Positions 1-10,263 of a DNA stretch of 64,000 nucleotides are shown here, one piece after another. The DNA lies in contig NZ_LFBV01000002.1 in the NCBI RefSeq assembly GCF_001905345.1, positions 744,001 to 808,000 on the forward strand. Direction: 5' to 3'. Under the pieces are notes generated by a model that had not been told where the DNA came from, ran no database searches, and saw nothing but the letters and a program-made list of their open reading frames with translations. The position numbers were made by a program, and so were the translations under genes. How positions within the stretch are numbered: position 1 is the first letter of the stretch; every line of letters begins with the position of its first letter. The DNA comes from Streptomyces uncialis. Lineage in GTDB: Bacteria; Actinomycetota; Actinomycetes; Streptomycetales; Streptomycetaceae.

Positions 1-2
1 CG

Positions 3-923
3 GTCGCGTTCGCGCGGGAGGCCGAGCGGCTCGGCTACCACCGCTTCTGGGTGTCCGAGCACCACGGGGTGCCCGGGGTCGCGGGGTCCGCGCCGACCGT
101 GCTCGCCGCGGCCGTCGCCGCCGCGACGGCCACCATCCGGGTGGGGACCGGTGGGGTGATGCTCCCCAACCATCAGCCACTGGTCGTCGCGGAGCAGTTC
201 GGGGTGCTGGAGTCCCTCTTCCCCGGCCGGATCGACATGGGCCTCGGCCGTTCGGTCGGCTTCACCGACGGGGTGCGCAAGGCACTCGGCCGGGACAAGG
301 ACGCGGCCGGGTCGGACGATTTCGCCGGACAGCTCGCCGAGCTCCTCGGCTGGTTCGCGGGCACCTCCCCCACCGGGGTACGGGCCCGGCCGGCCGAGGG
401 GCTGCGGGTGCCGCCGTTCGTCCTCGCCATGGGTGAGGGCGCCGATATCGCCGCCGCCGCGGGACTGCCCCTGGTGATCGGTGATCTGCGGGACGCCGAG
501 CGGATGCTCCGGGGCGTGGAGCGGTACCGGGCCGCGTTCCGTCCGTCGGTGTGGTCGCCCGAGCCGTACGTCGTCATCTCGGGTGCGGTGGCCGTCGCCG
601 CCACGGAGCGCGAGGCGCGGCGGCTGCTGGTCCCGGAGGCGTGGGCGATGGCGTACTCGCGCACCCATGGGAGCTTTCCGCCGCTGGCGCCCGTGGAGCG
701 GATCGAGGCCCGGACGATGACCGCGCGGGAGCGCGGATTCCATGACGCGGCTCTCGCGGGCCGGCTCCACGGGACCCCGGAGCGGGTCGCGGCGGAGCTG
801 GAGTCGCTGGTCGTGCGCAGTGGCGCGCAGGAGGTGCTGGTGACGACGAGCGGCTACGACCGTGTGGCGATGCTGGACTCCTACCGGGAGCTGGCCCGGC
901 TGGCGGGACTGGGCACCGCCTAG
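3..923 (+). CDS. LLM-class flavin-dependent oxidoreductase, luciferase-like (5' end missing)
   Basis: The reading frame is already open at the first complete codon and ends at TAG 921-923, so about 306 residues are visible and the N-terminus lies outside the window. The order RLGYHRFWVSEHH, then a TIRVGTGGVMLPNHQPL stretch, then FPGRIDMGLGRS is the usual arrangement of single-subunit luciferase-like monooxygenases of the MsnO8 type, which use reduced FMN and O2 on an organic substrate. The substrate cannot be told. The ATG-like start at 51 is internal, because the residues before it match the family. A UvrA-like gene follows 55 bases downstream on the same strand. Confidence 0.85.
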   Translation, partial: VAFAREAERLGYHRFWVSEHHGVPGVAGSAPTVLAAAVAAATATIRVGTGGVMLPNHQPLVVAEQFGVLESLFPGRIDMGLGRSVGFTDGVRKALGRDKDAAGSDDFAGQLAELLGWFAGTSPTGVRARPAEGLRVPPFVLAMGEGADIAAAAGLPLVIGDLRDAERMLRGVERYRAAFRPSVWSPEPYVVISGAVAVAATEREARRLLVPEAWAMAYSRTHGSFPPLAPVERIEARTMTARERGFHDAALAGRLHGTPERVAAELESLVVRSGAQEVLVTTSGYDRVAMLDSYRELARLAGLGTA

Positions 924-978
924 CATCGTGGGGCCGACCCCTGTCATGCCTTGTCCCACCTCGTACGGAGATACCGCG

Positions 979-3339
979 ATGTCCCACCCCCACGATCCGT
1001 ATGTCCGTGTCCGGGGCGCCGGTGAGCACAATCTGCGCGGGGTGGACGTGGACATCCCGCGCGAGGTGCTGGTGGTGTTCACCGGGGTGTCGGGGTCGGG
1101 CAAGTCGTCGCTGGCGTTCGGGACGGTCTACGCGGAGGCCCAGCGCCGGTACTTCGAGTCGGTCGCGCCGTACGCGCGGCGGCTGATCCATCAGGTCGGG
1201 GCGCCGCGGGTCACGGAGATCACGGGGCTGCCCCCGGCCGTCTCGCTCCAGCAGCGGCGTTCCACCCCGACCGCCCGGTCGTCGGTGGGCACGGTGACGA
1301 CCCTGTCGAACTCGCTGCGGATGCTGCTGTCCCGCGCGGGGACCTATCCGCCGGGTGCCGCCCGGCTCGACTCGGACGCCTTCTCCCCGAACACGGCCGC
1401 CGGGGCCTGCCCCGAGTGCCATGGGCTGGGCCGGGTCCACCGCACCACCGAGGAACTGCTCGTCCCGGACGGCTCGCTGTCGATCCGGGAGGGCGCGATC
1501 GCCGGCTGGCCGGGCGCCTGGCAGGGCAAGAACCTGCGGGACGTCCTGGACGCGCTCGGCCATGACGTCGACCGTCCGTGGCGGGAGCTGCCCGCGCGGG
1601 AGCGGGGCTGGATCCTGTTCACGGACGAGCAGCCCGTGGTGACGGTGCATCCGGTACGGGACGCGGACCGTATCCAGCGTCCGTACCAGGGGACGTACAT
1701 GAGTGCCCGGCGCTATGTGCTGAAGACGTTCGCGGACTCCAGGAGCGCCACCCTGCGGGCGAAGGCGGAACGCTTCCTGGAGAGCGCGCCCTGTCCGGTG
1801 TGCCGGGGCGGGCGGCTGCGGGCCGAGTCGCTGGCGGTGACGTTCGCGGGGCGTACCGTCGCGGAGCTGGCGGCGCTCGCCCTCACCGAGCTGGCGCCGG
1901 TCCTGGCCGCGCACCGCGACGACTCACCGACCGCGCGGGTCCTGACCGATGATCTGCTGGCCCGGATCGCACCCGTCGTGGAGCTGGGTCTGGGCTATCT
2001 GAGCACCGACCGGGCCGCGCCGTCCCTGTCCCCGGGGGAGCTCCAGCGGCTGCGGCTGGCGACGCAGTTGCGGTCGGGTCTGTTCGGGGTGGTGTACGTG
2101 CTGGACGAGCCGTCGGCCGGGCTGCATCCCGCGGACACGGAGGCGCTGCTCGGGGTGCTCGACCGGCTGAAGGCGGCGGGGAACTCGGTGTTCGTGGTGG
2201 AGCACCATCTGGATGTGGTCCGGCACGCGGACTGGCTGGTGGAGGTGGGTCCGGGCGCGGGCGAGCACGGGGGCCGGGTGCTGCACAGCGGGCCGGTCGC
2301 GGAGCTGGCGTCGGTCCCGGACTCGGCGACCGGCCGTTTCCTGTTCGGTACGGGCGGTTCCGGGACGCGGGAGCGGGGGTCCGTCCCGGTGCCCGGGGCG
2401 CGGGGGTGGGTCGAGGTCGGTCCGGTCACCCGGCACAATCTGCGCGGGGCGGTGGCGCGGGTGCCGGTGGGGGCGTTCACGGCGGTCACCGGGGTGTCGG
2501 GGTCGGGGAAGTCGACGTTCATCGGCGCGATCACCGGGGAACTCGACGGTGTGGGACGGCTCGTGAGTGTCGATCAGAAACCGATCGGACGTACTCCGCG
2601 CTCCAACCTGGCGACGTACACCGGCCTGTTCGACACGGTACGCAAGGTGTTCGCGGGGACCGAGGAGGCGGGCAGGCTCGGTTACGGGGTCGGGCGGTTC
2701 TCCTTCAACGTACCGGGCGGGAGGTGCGAGACCTGCCAGGGCGAGGGGTTCGTCTCGGTGGAGCTGCTGTTCCTGCCGAGTACGTACGCGCCCTGCCCCG
2801 ACTGCGGCGGCGCCCGCTACAACCCGGGCACCCTCGGGGTGCGGTACCGGGGGCGGAACATCGCCGAGGTGCTGGACCTCACGGTGGAGTCGGCCGCCGC
2901 GTTCTTCGCGGACACCCCGCCCGTACTGCGCAGTCTCACGACGCTGCTCGACGTGGGCCTCGGCTATCTGCGGCTCGGGCAGCCCGCGACGGAGCTGTCG
3001 GGGGGCGAGGCGCAGCGCATCAAGCTCGCCTCGGAGCTCCAGCGGGTGCGGCGCGGGCACACCCTGTATCTGCTGGACGAGCCGACGACCGGGTTGCACC
3101 CCGCCGATGTGGAGGTGCTGATGCGGCAGTTGCGGTCGCTCGTCGGCGCGGGGCATTCGGTGGTGGTCGTCGAGCACGACATGACGGTGGTGGCGGACGC
3201 CGACTGGGTGATCGATCTGGGTCCGGGCGGCGGAGCCGAGGGCGGGCGGATCGTCGCGGCGGGACCGCCGGGCGAGGTGGCGCGGGCGGCGGGCAGCCGT
3301 ACCGGCCCGTATCTCGCGCGGGCCCTCGGGGAGCGCTGA
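979..3339 (+). CDS. UvrA-like ABC ATPase (short paralogue, UvrA2/drug-resistance type)
   Basis: A 786-residue protein with two ABC ATPase halves. Walker A GVSGSGKSS lies near residue 36 and GVSGSGKST near 505; signatures LSPGELQRL and LSGGEAQRI are near 350 and 673; Walker B motifs are VLDEPSAG and LLDEPTTG. Zinc-type cysteine pairs occur at CPECHG/CPVCRG and CETCQG/CPDCGG. Housekeeping UvrA is about 950-1000 residues; the shortfall lies in the first half, where UvrA carries the UvrB-binding region, so this is probably a UvrA2-like paralogue involved in DNA-adduct or drug tolerance and not the main excinuclease. ATG 979 was chosen because the frame upstream overlaps the previous gene and is not conserved-looking. 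Confidence 0.88.
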   Translation: MSHPHDPYVRVRGAGEHNLRGVDVDIPREVLVVFTGVSGSGKSSLAFGTVYAEAQRRYFESVAPYARRLIHQVGAPRVTEITGLPPAVSLQQRRSTPTARSSVGTVTTLSNSLRMLLSRAGTYPPGAARLDSDAFSPNTAAGACPECHGLGRVHRTTEELLVPDGSLSIREGAIAGWPGAWQGKNLRDVLDALGHDVDRPWRELPARERGWILFTDEQPVVTVHPVRDADRIQRPYQGTYMSARRYVLKTFADSRSATLRAKAERFLESAPCPVCRGGRLRAESLAVTFAGRTVAELAALALTELAPVLAAHRDDSPTARVLTDDLLARIAPVVELGLGYLSTDRAAPSLSPGELQRLRLATQLRSGLFGVVYVLDEPSAGLHPADTEALLGVLDRLKAAGNSVFVVEHHLDVVRHADWLVEVGPGAGEHGGRVLHSGPVAELASVPDSATGRFLFGTGGSGTRERGSVPVPGARGWVEVGPVTRHNLRGAVARVPVGAFTAVTGVSGSGKSTFIGAITGELDGVGRLVSVDQKPIGRTPRSNLATYTGLFDTVRKVFAGTEEAGRLGYGVGRFSFNVPGGRCETCQGEGFVSVELLFLPSTYAPCPDCGGARYNPGTLGVRYRGRNIAEVLDLTVESAAAFFADTPPVLRSLTTLLDVGLGYLRLGQPATELSGGEAQRIKLASELQRVRRGHTLYLLDEPTTGLHPADVEVLMRQLRSLVGAGHSVVVVEHDMTVVADADWVIDLGPGGGAEGGRIVAAGPPGEVARAAGSRTGPYLARALGER

Positions 3340-3407
3340 CGCGCGGCGGGCTCGGCGCGGCGGCGGGTCGACATCCTGCGGCTCGGGGGGTGTTCGGGGT
3401 CGAGGCT

Positions 3408-3444
3408 GACGGGGCCGGGGATGAGCACCACTCCCGGCCCCGTC
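3408..3444. terminator. Bidirectional hairpin between convergent uvrA-like and sdhB genes
   Basis: Perfect 12-base inverted arms, 3408-3419 and 3433-3444 (GACGGGGCCGGG and its complement), with a 13-base loop. It lies in the 145-base gap between two convergent genes and has no U-tract, as is common for Streptomyces terminators. Confidence 0.6.
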
Positions 3445-3484
3445 CGTTCGCGTAGGGGGCGAACGGTCCTCGGGGGGCGAACGC

Positions 3485-4230
3485 TCAGCGCTTGCCGGAC
3501 TTGCGGGTGGCGCGCAGCCACTCGCGGTTCATGCTGGTGATCGACACCAGGGGGATGCCCTTGGGGCACGCGGTCGCGCACTCACCGGCCAGGGTGCAGC
3601 CGCCGAAGCCCTCCGAGTCCATCTGGGCGACCATGTCGAGGACCCGGGTCTCCCGTTCGGGCGCGCCCTGCGGGAGCACACCGAGATGGTTGACCTTGGC
3701 CGAGGTGAACAGCATCGCCGCGCCGTTGGGGCAGGCGGCGACGCACGCGCCGCAGCCGATGCACTCGGCGTGCTCGAAGGCGAAGTCGGCGTCGGGCTTC
3801 GGGACGGGGGTCGCGTGGGCCTCGGGCGCGGCGCCGGTGGGGACGCTGATGTAGCCGCCGGCCTGGATGATCCGGTCGAACGCGGAGCGGTCCACGACCA
3901 GGTCCTTGACCACGGGGAACGCGGCTGCCCGCCAGGGTTCGATGTCGATGGTGTCGCCGTCCTGGAAGGACCGCATATGGAGCTGGCAGGTGGTGGTCCG
4001 CTCGGGTCCGTGGGCGTCGCCGTTGATGACGAGGCTGCACGCGCCGCAGATGCCCTCGCGGCAGTCGTGGTCGAAGGCCACGGGGTCGTCGCCCGCGAGG
4101 ATGAGTTCCTCGTTGAGGGTGTCGAGCATCTCCAGGAACGACATGTCGGCGGAGATCCCGTCCACCTCGTAGGTGGACATGGCGCCTTCGGCCCCGGTGT
4201 TCTTCTGGCGCCAGACGCGCAGGGTGAGCC

Positions 4231-4234
<4 letters not shown>
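3485..4234 (-). CDS. sdhB: Succinate dehydrogenase / fumarate reductase iron-sulfur subunit
   Basis: A 249-residue iron-sulfur subunit that passes electrons from the flavoprotein to quinone. The [2Fe-2S] ligands are in CREGICGAC (residues 58-66), followed by a Cys near 82; the [4Fe-4S]/[3Fe-4S] ligands are in [12 protein letters not shown] (about 155) and CATACPKG (about 215). Its ATG overlaps the sdhA stop by four bases (4231-4234), showing translational coupling. Much longer upstream translation in this frame is only the antisense-like shadow of sdhA. It is the last gene of a three-gene operon of the Bacillus-like type with a single cytochrome b subunit. Confidence 0.95.
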
Positions 4235-6219
<1,985 letters not shown>

Positions 6220-6222
6220 GGT

Positions 6223-6930
6223 TCAGCTCACCAATCCGGTCATGACACCGACGGGTACGGCGGCGAAGCCCGCGGTCAGCAGCAGCGCGAGGGCGTTCGC
6301 GGTGGTCTTCAGGAAGCGGTCCCGGGCCCTGCTGCCCGCGCCGAGGGTCTGCGCGGCGCTCCAGAACCCGTGCCGGACATGCATCCCGAGGGCGAGCACG
6401 GCCGCGAGATAGATGACGTTGCCGTACCAGGTGGAGAAGGTGTCCACGACGTTCTGGTACGGGCGGCCCTGCTCGAATCCGCCGGGGTGGGCGTGGCCGG
6501 TGGTCAGGTCGAGGATGTGCCAGACGATGAAGAGGAGCAGGATGACCCCGCCCCAGCGCATGGTCCGGGTGGCGTAGCTGGCGCGCGGCTTCTTGTGGAC
6601 GTACTTGCTGGGCCGGGCCCTGAGGTCGAGGCGGCTGAGCTGGTAGGCGCAGACCGCGTGCGCGACGACGGCGGCGAGCAGCACGATCCGTACGATCCAC
6701 AGCGCCCACTCGTAGTGCAGGATCGGCTCGCCGAGGGTCCGCAGCCAGTGCGCGTACTCGTTGAAGGAACTCGTACCGAAGAAGATCTTCAGATTGCCGA
6801 CCATATGGGCCACCAGATAGCCCAGCATGATCAGACCGCTCACGGCCATCACGGTCTTCTTGCCGACGGTCGAGTCCCAGATCGTGCGCGTCATGGACGG
6901 CCGTCGGCCCGTCCGTGTTGCCAGAGCCAT
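6223..6930 (-). CDS. sdhC: Succinate dehydrogenase cytochrome b subunit (b558 type)
   Basis: A 235-residue integral membrane protein with five predicted hydrophobic segments, beginning MAVSGLIMLGYLVAHMVGNL. Histidines in HMVGN, HAVCAY, HILDLTTGH and HVRHGFW are the likely haem ligands of the di-haem single-polypeptide anchor that binds quinone. ATG 6930 was chosen over the longer 248-residue reading because MALATRTG fits family N-termini and leaves a compact promoter region shared with the divergent LysR gene. It is the first gene of sdhC-sdhA-sdhB. Confidence 0.92.
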   Translation of the reverse strand: MALATRTGRRPSMTRTIWDSTVGKKTVMAVSGLIMLGYLVAHMVGNLKIFFGTSSFNEYAHWLRTLGEPILHYEWALWIVRIVLLAAVVAHAVCAYQLSRLDLRARPSKYVHKKPRASYATRTMRWGGVILLLFIVWHILDLTTGHAHPGGFEQGRPYQNVVDTFSTWYGNVIYLAAVLALGMHVRHGFWSAAQTLGAGSRARDRFLKTTANALALLLTAGFAAVPVGVMTGLVS

Positions 6931-6988
6931 GTCACGGAACGTTAAACCCGGGACCCCTGATCGGTCCAAGACATGGAACAGCTCATTT

Positions 6989-7019
6989 CGATAGTCATCA
7001 CCTATCGTCGCTCTACACT
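6989..7019. promoter_or_regulatory. LysR-type operator and promoter between sdhC and the LysR gene
   Basis: CGATAG (6989-6994) and CTATCG (7002-7007) form a perfect inverted repeat around seven bases. The inner ATAG-N7-CTAT gives the T-N11-A spacing expected of a LysR-family operator. TACACT at 7014-7019 resembles a -10 element and ends six bases before the LysR ATG, which would make that transcript leaderless or nearly so. The operator would overlap the regulator's promoter (autoregulation) and lies 59 bases from the sdhC start. The binding protein is inferred from position. Confidence 0.5.
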
Positions 7020-7025
7020 GGGCCC

Positions 7026-7910
7026 ATGCAGTTGCAGCAGCTCCACTACTTCGTCACCGTCGCCGAGACCCGGCACTTCACCCGGGCCGCCGAGCTGGCG
7101 CATGTCGCCCAGCCCTCGCTGTCCCAGCAGATCCGCGCCCTGGAGCGGGAGCTGGGCGCCGATCTGTTCCAGCGGGCCCGGGGCAACATCACCCTCACCG
7201 ACGCCGGTGAGGCGCTGCTCCCGCTGGCCCGCCGCATCCTCGCCGACGCCGACACCGCACGTCAGGAGGTGCAGGAGCTGGCGCAGCTGCGGCGGGGCCG
7301 GGTCCGGCTGGGCGCCACCCCGAGCCTGTGCACCGGACTGCTGCCCGATGTGCTGCGCGCCTTCCACGACCACTATCCGGGCATCCGGCTCCATATCGAG
7401 GAGAGCGGGTCCCATGACCTGGTGCGCGAGCTGGCGCGCGGCGCGCTCGACCTCGCCCTCGTGGTGCTCCCGCTGCCGTCGCCGTCCCCGGCGCTGACCA
7501 CGGTCGAGGTGCTGCGGGAGGATCTGGTCGTGGTCTCGTCGCCGGACGGCCCGGCCCCCGGGCGGGGCGGCACGGTCAGTGTCGCCGAGCTGGCGGGCGA
7601 GCCCCTGGTGATGTTCCGGCACGGCTACGACCTGCGGGAACTCACGGTCGCCGCATGCCGTGCGGAGGGGTTCGAGCCGGACTTCGCGGTCGAGGGCGGT
7701 GAGCTGGACGCCGTGCTCGGTTTCGTCCGCGCGGGGCTCGGTATCGCCGTGGTGCCCCGGATGGTCGCGACCCGCGCGGGCCTGGACCTGCGGGTCACCC
7801 CGCTGGCCCGGCCGGGGCTGCACCGGGTGATCGCGCTCGCCCACCGCAGCGATGTCGCCCCGCCCCGGGCGGCCCGTGAGCTCCAGCGGATGCTGCTGGG
7901 CCGCGTCTGA
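7026..7910 (+). CDS. LysR-family transcriptional regulator, divergent from sdhCAB
   Basis: A 294-residue LysR regulator. The N-terminal winged helix-turn-helix (about 1-60: FVTVAETRHFTRAAELAHVAQPSLSQQI) is followed by the periplasmic-binding-like effector domain (about 88-290). ATG 7026 is preferred over the upstream in-frame 6915 start because the latter lies inside sdhC and would run through the operator. The divergent position next to a perfect ATAG-N7-CTAT box argues that it controls the sdh operon and itself. The effector is unknown. Confidence 0.9.
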   Translation: MQLQQLHYFVTVAETRHFTRAAELAHVAQPSLSQQIRALERELGADLFQRARGNITLTDAGEALLPLARRILADADTARQEVQELAQLRRGRVRLGATPSLCTGLLPDVLRAFHDHYPGIRLHIEESGSHDLVRELARGALDLALVVLPLPSPSPALTTVEVLREDLVVVSSPDGPAPGRGGTVSVAELAGEPLVMFRHGYDLRELTVAACRAEGFEPDFAVEGGELDAVLGFVRAGLGIAVVPRMVATRAGLDLRVTPLARPGLHRVIALAHRSDVAPPRAARELQRMLLGRV

Positions 7911-8092
7911 CGAATCCCGCCCGTCCGACGGCTCCCGGTGAAGCCCACTGCTCCCGTGAGGCCGAATGCTCCCACCGGTCCGGCGATTCCCGCCGGTCGG
8001 CGCGCGGCATCGGACATGGCGCGAAGCGTCGGACACGGCCCGGAGCGCGAGGCGGGCGCGGAGCGTGCGGCGGCCCGGCGGGGTGCCGGGCG

Positions 8093-8137
8093 CGGCCGTC
8101 AGCTCGTGGCGTCCTCGGCCGTCAGCTCGTGGCGTCC
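8093..8137. repeat. 23-base tandem duplication at the 3' end of the GGDEF-EAL gene
   Basis: Positions 8093-8114 and 8116-8137 are identical 22-mers in a 23-base period. The second copy contains the stop codon and last codons of the cyclic-di-GMP gene, so the first copy is a duplicated gene tail just beyond its stop. No other feature was seen between 7911 and 8092. Confidence 0.7.
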
Positions 8138-10263
8138 GCGAGCGCCAGGTCGTGGAGCCGGTCCGGCGGTCCCGGCCGGGCGTAGTACCAGCCCTGGGCC
8201 GTGTCGCAGCCGAGTTCCCGCAGCTGCTCGGCCTGGACGCCCGTCTCGACGCCTTCGACGGTGACCGCCAGATCGAGGCTGTGGGCCAGGGAGACGATGC
8301 CCTCGACGATCTTCAGGTCGACGGGGTCCGCCGGGAACTGCTGCATGCCCTGGGTGAAGGAACGGTCGAGCTTGAGGACGCTGACGGGCAGCCGCCGGAG
8401 GTTGGCGAGGTTGGAGTAGCCGGTGCCGAAGTCGTCCAGGGCGATGTCGACGCCCATCTCGGCGAGCCGCCGCAGCGGCTTGAGCAGATCGTCGTCGGCG
8501 CCGATCAGCGCGGACTCCGTGACCTCCAGGCAGAGGGCGGCCGGCGCGAGCCCGGCGCGCTCCAGGATCTCCACGGTGTCGGACACCAGACCGGGGTGGG
8601 TCAGCTGGCACGGGGAGAGATTGACGTTGATCCGCAGCGGGACCGTCGTGTCACCGGCGTTGCGCTCCTGCCACCGGCACGCCTGGCGCACGGACTCCTC
8701 CAGCACCCAGCGGCCGAGCGGCACGATGAGCCCGGTGCGTTCGGCGAGCTGGATGAAGCGGTCGGGTCCCAGTACGCCGTGCTGCGGGTGGGACCAGCGG
8801 ACCAGCGCCTCCGCGCCGCTGACGCTGCCGTCGCCGAGGTGCACCAGCGGCTGGTACTCGATGAAGAACTCGCCGCGCTCCAGGGCGGCGGGCAGTGCGG
8901 TGGTCAGCCCGTGGCGGGTGATGGCACGGGCGTCGGCCTCCTCGTCGGCCATCTCGTAACGGTTGCCGCCCGCCGACTTGGCCCGGTACATGGTGATGTC
9001 GGCGCTGCGCAGCACCTCGGCGGGGCCGCGTTCCCCGGCGGGCCCCTCCACGATGCCGATGCTGCCGCGTACGGACAGCTCCCGGCCGTCGACGAGGATC
9101 GGCGTGGACAGGGCGCCGAGGATACGGCCCGCGAGTTCGTCGACCTCGGCCTGGGTGTCGGGGCCGGTGGTGAGGGCCACGAACTCGTCGCCGCCGAGCC
9201 GGGCCACCATCTCGCCGGGCGCGGTGGCGCAGGCCTGGAGCCGGTCGGCGACCTCCACCAGCAGCCGGTCACCGGCCGCGTGCCCGAGGCTGTCGTTGAT
9301 GATCTTGAAGCCGTCGAGGTCGAGATAGCAGAGCCCGAAGCGCTGGCCCTCGCCCGCCGACAGGGCCTTCTCCAGCCGTTCGAAGAAGAGGGTGCGGTTG
9401 GGCAGTCCGGTGAGGGCGTCGTGCGTGGCCTCGTAGCGCAACCGGAGGTTGAGCAGCCGGCGCTCGGTGGTGTCCTCCATCAGCGCGAGCTGGTACTGCG
9501 GCTGGCCGTCGGCGTCCCGCAGCAGGGAGACGGTGAGATTGGTCCACAGGGCCGTGCCGTCGGGGCGGTGGAACGCCTTCTCCACCCGGTAGTGCTCACG
9601 GTCGCCGCGGATCAGCTCGGTGTAGAGCTGCCAGACCTGCGGCGGGTCGTCGGGGTGCGTCCACTCCGTCAGGGGGCGTCCGCGCAGCTGCCGTTCACCG
9701 CTGCCGAACATCCGCACCAGCGCGTCGTTGACCTCCAGGACCATGCCGTCCAGGTCCGCGATGCAGATACCTATCGCGGCACCTTCGAACACCGCCCGGA
9801 ACCGGGCCTCGCTGTCGTGCAGGGCCTCGGCGACCGCGGCGCGGGCGGCGAGCGCGGCCCGCGAGATGGCTTCCTGCTCACTCAGGGTGCGCTCGCGCAG
9901 CGCCAGGGCGAAACCGGCCGCCGCCGCGTGCTGGAGCCGCGCGGACCGCGCCTGGAGCTCCTCCTGCGGGCCGTCGCCGCCGCAGTACAGCACCAGGTAC
10001 GCCTCGACCACGTCCAGGGTGCGGCTGAGCACCTCGGGGTCGGTGCAGTGGGCGTCGACCAGGGCCGCGCCGACCGCCTTGCCCTCGCCCGCGTCGAAGG
10101 TGCGGGCCAGCAGCCCGTCCCGCAAACGCCGGGCGAGGGGCAGCAGTTCCCCCTCGAACTCGACGCGGGTGCGCGAGGTAGCCGTCACCGGGTAGATGGT
10201 GCGGCTCCAGATAGTGGCGAACCTGCGCGCTCTGTCCTCCGGCCCGTCCGGCTCCGCGCTCAC
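8122..10263 (-). CDS. rmdA: PAS-GGDEF-EAL cyclic-di-GMP synthase/phosphodiesterase, RmdA-like
   Basis: A 713-residue soluble protein with an N-terminal helical region (about 1-160), a PAS domain with PAC-like tail (about 165-290), GGDEF (about 295-455, motif LGGDEF near 356 intact) and EAL (about 465-705, motif GAEALVRW near 483 intact). Both active-site signatures are present, so it may both make and degrade cyclic di-GMP. Architecture and neighbours (SCO0930-type lipoprotein nearby) match my recollection of S. coelicolor RmdA (SCO0928), which affects aerial development; that identity is recalled, not tested. GTG 10263 was chosen because GTGA overlaps the stop of the upstream methyltransferase. 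Confidence 0.85.
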   Translation of the reverse strand: MSAEPDGPEDRARRFATIWSRTIYPVTATSRTRVEFEGELLPLARRLRDGLLARTFDAGEGKAVGAALVDAHCTDPEVLSRTLDVVEAYLVLYCGGDGPQEELQARSARLQHAAAAGFALALRERTLSEQEAISRAALAARAAVAEALHDSEARFRAVFEGAAIGICIADLDGMVLEVNDALVRMFGSGERQLRGRPLTEWTHPDDPPQVWQLYTELIRGDREHYRVEKAFHRPDGTALWTNLTVSLLRDADGQPQYQLALMEDTTERRLLNLRLRYEATHDALTGLPNRTLFFERLEKALSAGEGQRFGLCYLDLDGFKIINDSLGHAAGDRLLVEVADRLQACATAPGEMVARLGGDEFVALTTGPDTQAEVDELAGRILGALSTPILVDGRELSVRGSIGIVEGPAGERGPAEVLRSADITMYRAKSAGGNRYEMADEEADARAITRHGLTTALPAALERGEFFIEYQPLVHLGDGSVSGAEALVRWSHPQHGVLGPDRFIQLAERTGLIVPLGRWVLEESVRQACRWQERNAGDTTVPLRINVNLSPCQLTHPGLVSDTVEILERAGLAPAALCLEVTESALIGADDDLLKPLRRLAEMGVDIALDDFGTGYSNLANLRRLPVSVLKLDRSFTQGMQQFPADPVDLKIVEGIVSLAHSLDLAVTVEGVETGVQAEQLRELGCDTAQGWYYARPGPPDRLHDLALADATS

